From Guillardia theta CCMP2712 (lineage: Eukaryota > Cryptophyceae > Pyrenomonadales > Geminigeraceae), in the NCBI RefSeq assembly GCF_000315625.1, contig NW_005434525.1, forward strand, positions 25,528 through 63,240: 37,713 bases of DNA, in the 5' to 3' direction. Shown here piece by piece: positions 22,301 to 32,699 of this stretch. Position numbers and translations under genes: made by a program. Below the pieces are notes generated by a model. The model did not search any database, was not told where the DNA came from, and saw only the letters and a list, made by a program, of their open reading frames with translations. Each line of letters opens with the position of its first letter. Within the stretch, counting starts at the first letter, position 1.

Positions 22301-23409
22301 GATCGAGCTTTTGCTTAGTGGGAAGAAAGCGGCTGATTGTCTTGCTTCTGGTTCAGATCCTGTCGTTGCCAGGAGAGTCCAAGCATTCTTTGTGGTATCA
22401 AACGAGTTCACTTTGTTATTGCTATCTGCATAACAAGTCAATATCAGACATCCAAAACGACTTTGTTCTGCCAGTCGACTCACTTTCTCCTCCGAAAATG
22501 TATATCAAGCTCCCAACACTTGTCATCGAGAAATAATGTCCTCCACCAGTCGGTCGAGTTCCTGTCACAGCGAGTAGTGTCCAGACACCGTTTGAAGGAT
22601 TAAAGCTGTAAACGTCGTCATACTTTGCACTACCATCTACATACACGATCAGCTAAGTCATCAAGTTTGCACAGAGCGATTACAGTAGCCCCCATACATG
22701 TATAACAAGCTTCCTATCGCAACCATCTGGGGATTGTAGCACGCAGGCGGCTTATTGCCAGAGACGGTGATAGTGGACCATTTAGAGATTGAGATGTCGA
22801 AAACGTTCATATCATTTGTCGCAGCTGATCATGAGATCCAGTGAGACAGATGATATCATGTAAAAAGATGCGCACCATAATCAACTCCGCCAAAGCTGTA
22901 GATCTTGTTGCCAATGTAAGCCATTGCAAAGTTGTATTTTGACGTAGGTGAGCCTGTGGCGTCAACAATGGACCATGTCGATTTCGAGAGCTCAAACCGA
23001 TACATGGTTGTTCCTGCATGCAGCTTAGCAACATCCTGCAGAGAAATTTTATTCTCATACCACTTTGAGAGCCATACGTGTAGAAGAAAGTGTTGTCCGT
23101 AACCATGTTAAATCCCACGAGATCAGAGGGTCTGGTTGATCCCTGAGGTGTGATCTTGGACCAGCTACCTTGAGGATCGCTGAGCGTGTAGATTGTGCTT
23201 CCGTCGAACAAGTATGCGACATTGTTCACAACACAAGTGCCGGGGGCAAACAGGTTCGGAGGAGGGGTGGCGGTGAGATCTACCCACTGCATGACTGCGT
23301 CTGCCATGACTGGCGAAGGAACAGCGGCAAGGAGGAGGAAGAGGAGGGGGGGGAGGACGACTGGTGAACAAAGAGAAAAAGTCCCTCCCGCACCCGCCAT
23401 GGCCACCAT
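13370..23409 (-). CDS. Giant Kelch + Cys-rich (ephrin-receptor-like/GCC2_GCC3) + polytopic membrane protein
   Basis: The start is ATG 23409, or the better-context ATG 23400, followed by a signal peptide (VVLPPLLFLLLAAVPSPVMA). About ten exons (23409-20960) encode Kelch repeats, for example IYLFGGTDPASG and VYIFGGTGSDG. Exon 20872-17423 encodes about 1150 residues of repeated CxxC and GxYS modules. Exons 17367-17055, 16961-16590, 16541-16119, 15870-14394, 14352-14312, 14255-14077, 14030-14006 and 13954 onward encode about nine hydrophobic segments. An acidic, helical intracellular insert of about 490 residues interrupts them, followed by the exon VDFWFFEIVDMLRK. All introns from 20959 onward that I phased (41-248 nt) are GT..AG and keep frame, so Kelch, Cys-rich and membrane parts form one protein. 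The C-terminal exon structure after 13850 is uncertain; a donor at 13409 implies one more short exon. Likely a cell-surface receptor or adhesion protein of roughly 2700 residues; ligand unknown. Confidence 0.8.
18349..18762 (-). repeat. 414-bp internal duplication, copy 1 (Cys-rich exon)
   Basis: Nearly identical to 20008-20421, the same length and in frame (138 codons). It covers three to four Cys-rich modules, including CRANSYS and CNSGYGATS. The few differences include CFFCVSGKYSS here against CTSCVSGKYSL there. A shorter third copy lies at about 20643-20820. Confidence 0.9.
20008..20421 (-). repeat. 414-bp internal duplication, copy 2 (Cys-rich exon)
   Basis: Partner of 18349-18762, 1659 bp away in the same exon. 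High nucleotide identity, including at third codon positions, points to recent duplication or gene conversion. Confidence 0.9.
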
Positions 23410-23843
23410 CTTGACTGCCAGAGAGGGTGGGGTGTCGGTCGAGCACAGATTGAGGGGTGGTGTGGAAAAATTTTTACTTCCAGATTTGGTGTGAGTTGGT
23501 AGGGTGGTAAATAGAAAGGAGGGGGTTATTTTTAATCATAGAAGGGGTAGGGGTGCATTATTTTAGTAGGTAGGGTACCTTGTTTTTCAACTTCTTGTTT
23601 CCCTTAACTTTTGACCAGAAACGGGGGAACAAATGACTAGTTGTTGAAAAATATTTCAATGAGGATAGCAGGATAGATCGCAGGAAAGGAGAACGAGGAT
23701 AACAACGTGAAGTGAGAACGAGAGGAGAACGAGAAGTTGAGAAGATAGATATGAGGTGAATGAGAAGAGAGAACGAGAAGTTGAGAAGATAGATATGAGG
23801 CATCAGGAAGGGTCGAGGGGGATCTGATAGACTGTCAACTGAT
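23410..23843. other. Upstream region of the giant gene
   Basis: Gene-free. Contains GGGGTAGGGGTGC near 23546, GTAGGTAGGGTACC near 23566, and a doubled unit (GAGAACGAGAAGTTGAGAAG and the following ATAGATATGAGG) at about 23727-23758 and 23769-23800. It probably holds the promoter of the giant gene, but no core element is clear. Confidence 0.4.
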
Positions 23844-24140
23844 GATCGAGGTGTTCAGATAGTTGGATGCTTTTTACGAGGTGGAATGAGCTGACCTCTC
23901 TCCCTCACAGCTGGTCGGGTCGAGGATGCAGACAGAGGAAGACACGGAGATTTCCGTCATGCTTGTCGGAGATCCTCTGAAATGTAGGGTAGTCAGTAGG
24001 GTGCAGGGTGACGAGATTATGCTAAGAGTCCGGTAGAGTGACATGGTAGCTTCAAGTTCGAAGTAAATATCGACGATAATGGCAAGTCCCCGGTCGGAAC
24101 AGAACAGATTTATCGGGTACATACTTGTTTTCTTTGTCAT
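23844..24140 (-). pseudogene. Second copy of the giant gene's C-terminal coding region (fragment)
   Basis: The minus frame reads SPTSMTEISVSSSVCILDP, aligned with SPASMTGICMSSSLCTLDP in the C-terminal region of the giant gene (near 13500-13570). The plus-strand sequence 23844-23907 also aligns with 13262-13316, so the similarity continues into the 3' flank, although about 160 bp present in the giant gene is missing here. The upstream part (MTKKTSMYPINLFCSDRG) is not recognised. It could be a decayed paralogue or the last exon of a neighbouring family member. Confidence 0.5.
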
Positions 24141-24502
24141 CGATCATGCAATTGAACTTCTTAAAAAGCAGATTTCATATGCTTCTTCGGATTGCTGGAT
24201 GCTTCGATGTCTGTACACCTGCAACAGAACTCTCTTTCAAAGGGTCACGCCCTCCCCAAGAAGATCTTTCGGATTCCCCTCCTCCTCGTCATCACCCGTC
24301 AAGCTCAGGCCGTCTCTGTCTCGGGAGGGAGGGCAGAAGCAGCATGCTCTACTTGCGGCTCAGCCTTGAGACGCTTCGTTGTCTCTTAGCCCCTTGGTCC
24401 TAGATAAACTCCTCTCCGTGTACTAGTGTACATGCTATCCCTCTATCTACAGCCCGACCCCTCCCAGCCCCGCGGCCTTCCCCCTCCTCACCTCCTGCTC
24501 AG
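24141..24502. other. No gene seen
   Basis: Overlapping short open frames on the plus strand (for example 24079-24369 and 24125-24403) share no recognisable motif and lack splice support. Intron or intergenic DNA of a decayed paralogue is possible. Confidence 0.4.
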
Positions 24503-24590
24503 GTTCCCCTCCCGGTCGATGGACGCTGACCACGCGCTGCTGTGAGCGAGGAGGTAGCGCTGGTACGTGCTGGAGGGAGGCGTCTTGTCT
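24503..24590 (-). pseudogene. Dispersed exon fragment (SIDREGN type), copy 2
   Basis: Nearly identical to 25245-25330 over the part coding YQRYLLAHSSAWSASID and REGNLSR on the minus strand, then diverging. The preceding part (SIDRHGNF) of copy 3 is missing here. Confidence 0.5.
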
Positions 24591-25230
24591 GGGCCTGTTT
24601 TCTTAGAGGTCATGGGGTCCGAGCTCGCTCCAGGCCAGGATAAGGCATCATCTCAAGAGCTATGATGTTCATCCCTACCTCAGTCCACCTCTCAGGGTAT
24701 GGACGGATCAGCCTCTACCTCTACAAACGTGTGTTGATGGTTCTGTTCTTACTTTTCCCGACTGCTCAGCCCGGCTGACCCGTATGGGGTCGTCGAGTCC
24801 TGTTGAGCTTCAGCACCATCAGGAGCTCTTTCAAGCCTGATGGTCGATAGCCAGTAGCTCACTGCAGCATCAAGATATCGGAGACTTTGCTGCTGCGACT
24901 AGATCGAAGATGTTCTAAGCATCAACGTAGTTTGGTCCATATGTTGATGACGATGATGGCACAAATAGACTGCATGGTTCGTAGACTGATTGATGGTGGT
25001 ACATGTAGTACAAAACGGTATGGTTCATATACCTATGGTGGTAGAAGTACAGTGGTTTGTAGATGAATGATGATGATGATAACATGTGAGCGTTTTCTTG
25101 CCATCTCCTCACAGGTCACGAGTGCCTGATGCTATTTCATTCCGGCCTTGCTCTTGCGTTCAGCGAGCTCCTAGTTCATCAGATTCGTCTTTATAGTAGT
25201 TTACATGTGAACCCAACTTCCCATCTCCCT

Positions 25231-25479
25231 CCCTCATCTCCTGCTCAGGTTCCCCTCCCGGTCGATGGACGCTGACCACGCGCTGCTGTGAGCGAGGAGG
25301 TAGCGCTGGTACGGGCTGGAGGGAGGGAAGTTGCCGTGCCGGTCGATGGAGGGGAGGAGGTTGCCTTTGTCGCAATGCAAGCAAGCAGGAGGGAGGAGGC
25401 TTTGGAGGCGATCACGGCAGAGAATGCAATGATCGGACGAGGAGAGAGACGAGGGAGAGCTACACCACGTCAACATCAA
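25231..25479 (-). pseudogene. Dispersed exon fragment (SIDREGN type), copy 3
   Basis: The minus frame reads ACLHCDKGNLLPSIDRHGN, then FPPSSPYQRYLLAHSSAWS, then ASIDREGNLSRR. The motif SIDRxGN occurs twice. Copies 1 (9560-9712) and 2 (24503-24590) share the second half. Family unknown. It lies on the same strand as the C-terminal fragment at 23844-24140, so the two may be parts of one decayed gene. Confidence 0.5.
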
Positions 25480-26739
25480 AGAGGGAGGTGCTGGGGGGAA
25501 GGGGGGGGGAAGGGGCTGAAAGAGAGAGTCAGAGGTAGCTTGAGGGAGGTCAGAGGCTTGACGCGGGGGAGGGGGGGAGGGGCGGGGAAGAAGCAGGGGA
25601 CGTGCGTGCTTGCAAGAGTGGGACGAGTTGTTGTCCCATTAGCTCCAGCAGACACGAACTAGCAACGTCTCATAAACCCGGTCACGGGGTTGGTCATAGA
25701 TTTTACTCATCAACCTTCACCGTGGTAGTATTTCGAATCCTCGGTCACCCGCCAGCTCCCCCAGGCAACGGTATATGGCAAACGGGCCCCCACTGTAGCC
25801 GGGAGTCCGGTCCGACCCCCCCGGCCCCCGGCAGCGGGGGAAACTTCGGATCAAGATCTCGAGGTTACTCAACTTAGTAAAGCCGCTGTGCCAAAGTCTC
25901 TCACTGACCGGCATAATCGGAAGCGCCAAGGCTTCACTCAAAGTCACAAATTAAGTTAAAGATCAGTACGAAGACAATCCGACACTGATAGGACGGTCGA
26001 GGGTCGGCTGAGGCTTAGCAAGTTGACGGCGTACCGGGCTGACGGGTGCCAGACTGTCCGATGGTCGCACAGCCTGGCAGGTCAAACGGCGAGAAGAGAA
26101 AAGACAGCGAGAACCCGGAACCCAATCATCACAGAGTCATTGAATCCTGCCAACTGCTGTTCCCCGAGTCCCCCAACTTAACTGATACCTTCACTTGTCT
26201 GCACGCGGGACACGTTGCCACCGTACTAGCCCTAAACCCCGGTAAACTGGCACGGTGTATGGCGTGACTCTGACTGAGTGACTTGGGACTTGCCGGTCCG
26301 GCCCGGACCGGCCCGGTCCAAGTTGCATACGGCCCGGCTAACCAACTGTCACAGGAGGCCGCTGAGGCGGCGGCTCAGTCCGTGTGACGACGACGTTTAT
26401 TTGTACTTTTAAAAGACCTTTCGAGACGACGAGAGGATATTCATACGAGATTTACTCATCGAAAAGACGTCTTTTGACACCTAATCATGCGGACAATTTG
26501 TACCAACAGAGAACTTTTGGATTCTTGTGACTGCAAATAGGGCTGATGGGTACTGCTGCTGACATCAGGATTCAAATAGTTGGGGGTAGGTGGCTCAATT
26601 GAGCTGGGGGTCATGGGTAAAAGATCCATGGTATGCACAGATGGCTATAATTTCATAGAGACAGACATAGAGAATATTGCATGAGGGGTGGAGCCTTATC
26701 ACGTCAATGGCGTCTTTCGCAAGTCCTCTCATCTCCCTA
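25480..26739. other. Gene-free interval with GC-rich palindromic blocks
   Basis: Positions 25770-25860 and 26285-26345 are rich in CCGG/CCCGG. The second contains a near-perfect palindrome CCGGTCCGGCCCGGACCGG at about 26294. Open frames such as 26046-26267 (73 aa) show no known motif. Around 24960-25090 there is also a loose tandem pattern of GGTTYRTAGA-type units. These may be remnants of transposons. Confidence 0.4.
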
Positions 26740-26744
26740 ACGTG

Positions 26745-27562
26745 TGGGTAGGGTGATCGAAGGGAACCCAGGTACGTGGGAAGACCCGATGACTGAAATC
26801 TAAGTCCAGGGGGTGGGTACCCGTACTGACCTAGTGAGCCCCACTTAAAGAAGCACCACCCTGACCCCCCTTATCTACCGACATCAATTTCTGTACCCCA
26901 CCCGGTACCTCGCCACTGCAGCCACACTTGTACCAGATCCATTCTGCAACCACGGGTAATGAGTACCCCAGTGACCCTGAGATGCCCTACCCTCACCACC
27001 CCACCCCCATGGACGTTAACTATATGCATGGCACGTCCGTCAGCCAATCTTTCAGGCACCGGTGGTCAACCACCCACCCCACCTGTATCTACGCCTATGA
27101 ACCCCTAGGGAGCCCGATTCGACAATCCCCCTCCCAGGTTCGAATGACTGCATACCACCCCACCCACCAGTGATGAGCGAAAAAAGCACCCTTGCTGGTT
27201 GACCCTCCAAATTTGTACCCCTACCCCTATCATCGGTACATTGTACCCACCCATGGTTGGTGAAGGAACTGGTCTTCAGTGATACCCTACCCGTACTATA
27301 ACACTACACCCCTACCCCATTAGTGAGTTCAGCATTAGAACCCTACCATACGGCTGAGACATTGGTTGTTGGGAAAGAACCCCCGTAAGACGATAAACAA
27401 AGACATTTGTACCCCACCCACTCGTTTTCAGCCAAAACTGACCCCTAACCCCATGTTGTATATTGCCCACCCTCTCTACCAAGGGCTTCGGTTGGAACTA
27501 CCCCAGCAAGGCTGATCACCCCTACCCACTACTTTGTCATTTGCTCGCACCCTACCCCCTAA
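26745..27562. repeat. Cluster of ACCCCTACCCC-like motifs
   Basis: At least fifteen variants of CCCTACCC, TACCCCACCC or ACCCCTACCCC occur on the plus strand at intervals of about 30-70 bp, for example near 26895, 26983, 27215, 27284, 27306, 27408, 27520 and 27550. They are often preceded by GTA or TGTA. The stretch has no credible gene. Complementary GGGGTAGGGGT motifs also occur singly near 12110, 23546 and 32730. Confidence 0.6.
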
Positions 27563-28489
27563 CTGAACACTAAACCCTCAACGAGACTGGAGAGGGAGCA
27601 TGCGAGTATGGCGATGGAGTTGATAGGTTCAGCGATGGAGCAGAGGGAGAGGGCGGGAGGAAGAGGAGGAGGAGGAGGATGAGGATGGATGCTCTGAAGA
27701 AGCAGAAAAGAGCCAGGAGGAGGGATGTTAGGAGTCTAATATGATGCATGAGGCTGAAGGTACTGAAGCCTTCTGTGGGATGTGAAAATCCTGGAGGGGT
27801 AGGAAAGGCGGACAAGTGGATCAAGACACTTCAAGAACGAAATAGCAAAGAAATTTGAAGGAGAATGATGAAGAATTGATTGCAAGTCCTTTTAGGACAG
27901 ATTTCTAGTCCTCGTAGGACAGTAAGGAGAAATCGGCAGGACAGTTTGTTTGAGGATGTGTTCAAACTAAGCAAGGAATTGGAAAGACATCACATATATT
28001 CGGAAGGATGTTTCAAAGGATGTTTCAAATTTTCGATTGTTACAGATAGGAGATTGCTTTAGACCTTAATCAGAGCTGAAGTCGTGTTCAAGATACGGCT
28101 ACAAGGATAACCGACGTGATTTCACCAAGTGTAGTTGATTACATGTATTGGGTGTAGATGTATTGTGTGATAGCGAATTTTGGAATATCATCACTTTCTT
28201 GAGTTATTGCCCATGTCCTCACAGCTTTTAGTCTTTTCTCATGTGCTGAACGAGCCTCTCCAGTCTTCGTTTACTGATGTTTCTGTATTTCAGTTGGAAC
28301 GCGTTGGCTGTTTTTCTCGCGGCGAAATGGCTCCTTGAAGGTAGTGATACAGCAAGTCAAGCAGAGGAAGGGAGAAAAGAGATCACATCAGAAAAGAGAC
28401 AAACAAGAAGCTCGAAATCAAGAAAAGAAATTGGAGGTGGCAGTGGGAGCAAGGAGTGAACGGACTCGTTCAAGGTCACTTAGATCGCA
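27563..28489. other. Probable 5' region of the CIMIP2-like gene; no gene seen
   Basis: Contains two adjacent small hairpins, GTCCT-TTT-AGGAC at 27886-27898 and GTCCT-CGT-AGGAC at 27908-27920, and a doubled GGATGTTTCAAA near 28005-28025. The frame 28277-28459 has a hydrophobic start (FLYFSWNALAVFLAAKWLL) but lacks support as a gene. Confidence 0.4.
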
Positions 28490-29227
28490 ATGGTGGAGAC
28501 CAACCTGGTGGAGGAGCTTCGGTCTAAGTACAGCTCGTCGGAGACTCCGCGCAAGGAAGGCTACCAACAGCCAAGGGTAACCCCTGAGCTTGCATTCCGC
28601 GAACCTCCAGCACGTTCCTCTGACAAATGGAGCAGGCGGGCTACAGCGGTCACGTGCCAGGCCTGGTCGCGCTGAACCTTCATGGCGCCACGTGGCTGTC
28701 GCTCATGCAGTCGGTGAAGGGGGCGCAAACGACGCGCAATGTCGTCGACGAGCTGAACAACTCGTCGCCCGCCCGCAAGATGCTTCCTCTTGGTTCCAAG
28801 GAGGTAGCGGCCTCGCTAGAGCTGGGAAAGAGACTGGAGGGCACCAAGACGTCGAGACCTGGCAGCACAACCTCGAGGAGCAGCAAGCGTTGGTCCCCTC
28901 CTGTTGCTGGCTACACCGGCCACGTCCCTGGCTATGTGGCCAGGAACATGCATGGGGCGAGCTGGAAGGTGATGAAAGGAGTGCGTGATAGCGCGCCTGA
29001 TACCCTCTCCGCAGATTCTTCTCTCCCCTCGTGTCGTCCCTGCAGATGATCTCTACGGCGAGAACGCGAGCAGCGGGTCTGAGAGCGGGAAGTCAAAGGT
29101 GATACTTTGCTTCTCCCTGCACTCCTGCTCGCCCCCAGCTGACAGCCTTGATGTGCAGGGCTCTGTCGACCCTCCGAAGATTCCGAAGATGCTGCTGGGG
29201 TACTTGCGCAAGTCTCAGTCGCGCTAA
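28490..29227 (+). CDS. CIMIP2/FAM166 (UPF0605)-like ciliary microtubule protein
   Basis: The start is ATG 28490. Exon 1 (28490-28576, 29 codons) joins in phase 0 across a 59-nt intron to an exon starting at 28636. That exon holds GYSGHVPGLVALNLHGATW and later GYTGHVPGYVARNMHGASW. The doubled GYxGHxPG...G(A/S)(T/S) motif is typical of UPF0605/CIMIP2 proteins, some of which sit inside the doublet microtubules of cilia and flagella. Between the motifs is a basic, Ser-rich linker. Exon 2 ends near 28969 or 28980, and a further exon reads DDLYGENASSGSESGKSK. A 60-nt intron (29099-29158) leads to a last exon ending LLGYLRKSQSR with a stop at 29225-29227. The junction between 28970 and 29045 is uncertain: the 34-nt and 46-nt options keep frame and a 65-nt one does not. 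The family call rests on motif recognition. Confidence 0.65.
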
Positions 29228-29658
29228 GAGGAGTGGAGTGTAGGATACCGAGCTGTGCCCTCCTGGTCTCTCTTCTCCAGCCTCGTGGACTTGTTCCAGG
29301 CCAGGAGCGTCAATCTCATCTGCAGTTCATTTTGAAATTCGGCGAATCACGAACTTTTTTTCCTGGACAGCAGGGCGTCTACCCCCCCTGTCTGTAGAAG
29401 GAGGAAGAGGTGGAGACGTCCTAGCGAAGATGGAGGAATGAGAAGGGAAAGGAGGCGGAGGACTATTTCACGAACTCAGGCCAGCTCTTGTTGTGTATAT
29501 TGGTACTTCCATCATGTAGATTGTTTTGCACAGGAAGATTAAATGAAAGCTCACGGAAAGCATGAAAGCATGTCATGAGACTTGTTTCCTCCTCCTCCTC
29601 CGTCCTATCTCGTTCGTTGAGTTCCCCGACCTCTAGTCATTCCCTTTGAACACCCCTA

Positions 29659-32600
29659 TCACTCCATTCTAGCCTTCGTCCTCCTCCCCCCCCTCGCATC
29701 CCCCGCCAGCCCGAGGCTGCTCAGGTCCAACTTGAGCTTCGACTGAGGAAGATCGTCATGTCTGACCGGCTCGAGGCTGCGCGTGGAGCTCGAGGCTCTG
29801 GTGGAGGGGCGAGGAGGGAGGGGAGTGGACCTCGGAACTTGCCGGAGGAAGCCTTCCTGCAAGACTGAAGGATACACTCGGTCCTCCGACCTGTTGCGAT
29901 TCACGTACTCGTGCAGGGTCGTCGGTACCAGGTGGATATGGCTGAGATGCTTGTTGCCCTTCGTTTGCTGGTGCTGGTGCTGGTGCTGATCATTCTGGGA
30001 GTTGTTTTGATTCTCAGCTCCTACTCCCTGAGGCTCGCTCTGTCCTCGTGGCTTCTCAGACTGCGGCACAAACTCCATCAGCCCCTGCTGGTCTCTTGCT
30101 GGGAGGTGCGCAAGGGTCGGAGAGGATTCATACCTCAGGGGAGATCCAGCGGGAGGGTTCCAGCGGCTGCGACGAGGAGCGAGAGGGAACCAGCGACGGG
30201 AAAGAATCTGCAGGGCCAGCATGTGAGATCAGGGAGGAGGCAGGAGGCAGGAGGCAGGAAAGGAAGTTGATGAAGTTTTTTGCAGGTTCCAGAGGCAAGC
30301 AGAGGAAACAGAAGGAAAAGGGAGTGAAAGGGAGGGAGAAGAAGACGAAAAGGGGGAGAAGGGAGAGGGGACAAGGAAACACATAGAGGAGGGAGCGGGG
30401 GTGAAAGAAGGAGAAGGAGGAGCATTGGTCGGGGAGGAGGAAGCAGGATGTGTTGAAGTGCTGCTGGAGCGAGAGGGCGTGTGATGGGTGTGAAGGAGCA
30501 GAGAGGTAGAGATGAAGGAGGAGGAGCAGCAGAGAGGTAGAGATGAAGGAGGAGCAGAGAGGTAGAGATGAAGGAGCAGCAGAGAGGTAGAGATGAAGGA
30601 GCAGCAGAGAGGTAGAGATGAAGGAGGAGGCGCAGAGAGGTAGAGATGAAGGAGGAGCAGAGAGGTAGAGATGAAGGAGGAGCGGCAGAGAGGTAGAGAT
30701 GAAGGAGCAGCAGAGAGGTAGAGATGAAGGAGGAGCAGCAGAGAGGTAGAGATGAAGGAGGAGCAGCAGAGAGGTAGAGATGAAGGAGGAGGATCAGAGA
30801 GGTAGAGATGAAGGAGCAGCAGAGAGGTAGAGATGAAGGAGGAGGAGCAGCAGCAGCAGAGAGGTAGAGATGAAGGAGCAGCAGAGAGGTAGAGATGAAG
30901 GAGGAGCAGAGAGGTAGAGATGAAGGAGCAGCAGAGAGGTAGAGATGAAGGAGCAGCAGAGAGGTAGAGATGAAGGAGGAGCAGAGAGGTAGAGATGAAG
31001 GAGGAGCAGCAGAGAGGTAGAGATGAAGGAGGAGCAGAGAGGTAGAGATGAAGGAGGAGCAGAGAGGTAGAGATGAAGGAGGAGCAGCAGAGAGGTAGAG
31101 ATGAAGGAGGAGCAGCAGAGAGGTAGAGATGAAGGAGGAGCAGAGAGGTAGAGATGAAGGAGGAGCAGAGAGGTAGAGATGAAGGAGCAGCAGAGAGGTA
31201 GAGATGAAGGAGGAGCAGAGAGGTAGAGATGAAGGAGGAGCAGAGAGGTAGAGATGAAGGAGGAGCGGCAGAGAGGTAGAGATGAAGGAGGAGCAGAGAG
31301 GTAGAGATGGAGGAGGAGCAGAGAGGTAGAGATGAAGGAGGAGCAGCAGAGAGGTAGAGATGAAGGAGCAGCAGAGAGGTAGAGATGAAGGAGGAGCAGA
31401 GAGGTAGAGATGGAGGAGGAGCAGAGAGGTAGAGATGAAGGAGGAGGCGCAGAGAGGTAGAGATGAAGGAGGAGCAGCAGAGAGGTAGAGATGAAGGAGG
31501 AGCAGAGAGGTAGAGATGAAGGAGGAGGAGCAGAGAGGTAGAGATGAAGGAGGAGCAGCAGAGAGGTAGGGATGAAGGAGGAGCAGCAGAGAGGTAGGGA
31601 TGAAGGAGGAGGAGCAGAGAGGTAGAGATGAAGGAGGAGCAGAGAGGTAGGGATGAAGGAGGAGGAGCAGAGAGGTAGAGATGAAGGAGGAGGCGCAGAG
31701 AGGTAGAGATGAAGGAGGAGCAGCAGCAATTGAATCTCAATCTCTCCCATCCTCACCCTTTGTCCTCATCCCCTTCAGGGTTGCTGTAGAAGGACGGGAG
31801 GACTCTGGATCGCTCTCCTGGCCCTGTAGCTGGTGCTGTCCAAGTGAGGAGAACTGTCCTGTGTACAGCCCACCAGGAGAAACCTTCAGCCTTCGCTCCA
31901 GGGCCAGCAGTATCTTCTTAGAGCACATCTCTCTCAGCGCATAGTTGAGCATGCTTTTCACTTCGCACATGCTCAGGTCCACCACGGCCAGCTCCGACTC
32001 CAACTGATGCACCTTGTCCCCGAAGATGGTCCCAGCTGAGAACTTGACCTGGACCGAGCTGGAAAACGTCACCACCAGGATCGGCTTCTGATTCCCCAGC
32101 GCCAGCGAGTAGAATAGTAGGAGACTCTCATCGGTCTCCGGGCTCAGATCCTCCGTGACCACCAGGACCAAGCACGAGCTGTTTGCTGCTGCCTGCTCCG
32201 CCATTCGTTGCTGCCTATAGTCCAGCCTTACCCCTCCACTCTTGTCCTCTTCTTCTATCGATGCTCTTTCCTTCCCTTCCCCTTCCTCACTATCTGAGTT
32301 CACTCCTCCCCTCTCCTCTTCTGCTATACGCAGGCCGTTCTTCACGTACTCTACCGTCCCAACCGCGTACCCTCCTCGCTTCAGCACACCACTCACAAAT
32401 GCTGCCAAACCCTCCATGCTCCTTCCAGCCACCACCAGCCCATCTCTCCTCCGCTGCCTCTGCTGCTTCATCGCTTCAGCTGTCCTGCTCTTCGATGCTC
32501 TCAGCAGTGCCGCATCGGAGGAGATGGCTGTCCTCCAGGACAGGTCCTGGTTCCAGGGTGTCTCACCCTTCCTCCCGTAGTAGAACTTCCCTCCTCCTCC

Positions 32601-32699
32601 TGCCGCTCGCCCCACCCCACTCCCTTCCTCGATCCCCCCAAGTGCCCCCACACCATTCTCTCGGTCCTCTCCTACCCCTCTCCTCTGTATACCACTCAT
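29659..32699 (-). CDS. Protein with TIR-like N-terminal region, 3 exons
   Basis: Proposed exons are 32699-31757, 30207-30134 and 30084-29659, each with GT..AG borders and consistent phase, giving about 480 residues. Exon 1 reads DGLVVAGRSMEGLAAFVSG, then LKRGGYAV, then AEQAAANSSCLVLVVTEDL, then LLFYSLALGNQKPILVV. The order (nucleotide-sized beta strand, GxS helix, paired S-C-LVLVV strand, then a helix and PILVV strand) resembles a TIR domain, but sequence similarity is weak and catalytic Glu assignment is not possible. The C-terminal exon is basic and Ser/Arg/Gln-rich with a QHQHQHQQ run (EYVNRNRSEDRVYPS, then KLKLDLSSLGLAGDARG). Intron 1 (31756-30208) is mostly a minisatellite. The role is unknown; TIR-type signalling or NAD use is only a possibility. 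Confidence 0.55.
30505..31735 (-). repeat. Intronic minisatellite, 25/28/31-bp units, ~45 copies
   Basis: The unit is GAGGTAGAGATGAAGGAG followed by one to several GAG/CAG triplets and CAGA (plus strand). Length variants differ by whole triplets, so nearly every unit is 3n+1 long. Reading therefore cycles through all three frames, and two minus-strand frames stay open for over 300 codons (LLHLYLSAPPSSLPLC type). It lies inside the large intron of the TIR-like gene, between a GTGAGG donor and a CTGCAG acceptor, so it is probably not translated. Confidence 0.9.

Noticed and set aside
27110-27160. Possible tRNA T-arm (GGTTCGAAT)
   Set aside because: No matching acceptor stem, D-arm or anticodon arm at the expected distances.
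30229-31756. 503-aa and 320-aa minus-strand repeat proteins
   Set aside because: They result from the 3n+1 minisatellite. Good donor and acceptor sites place it in an intron.
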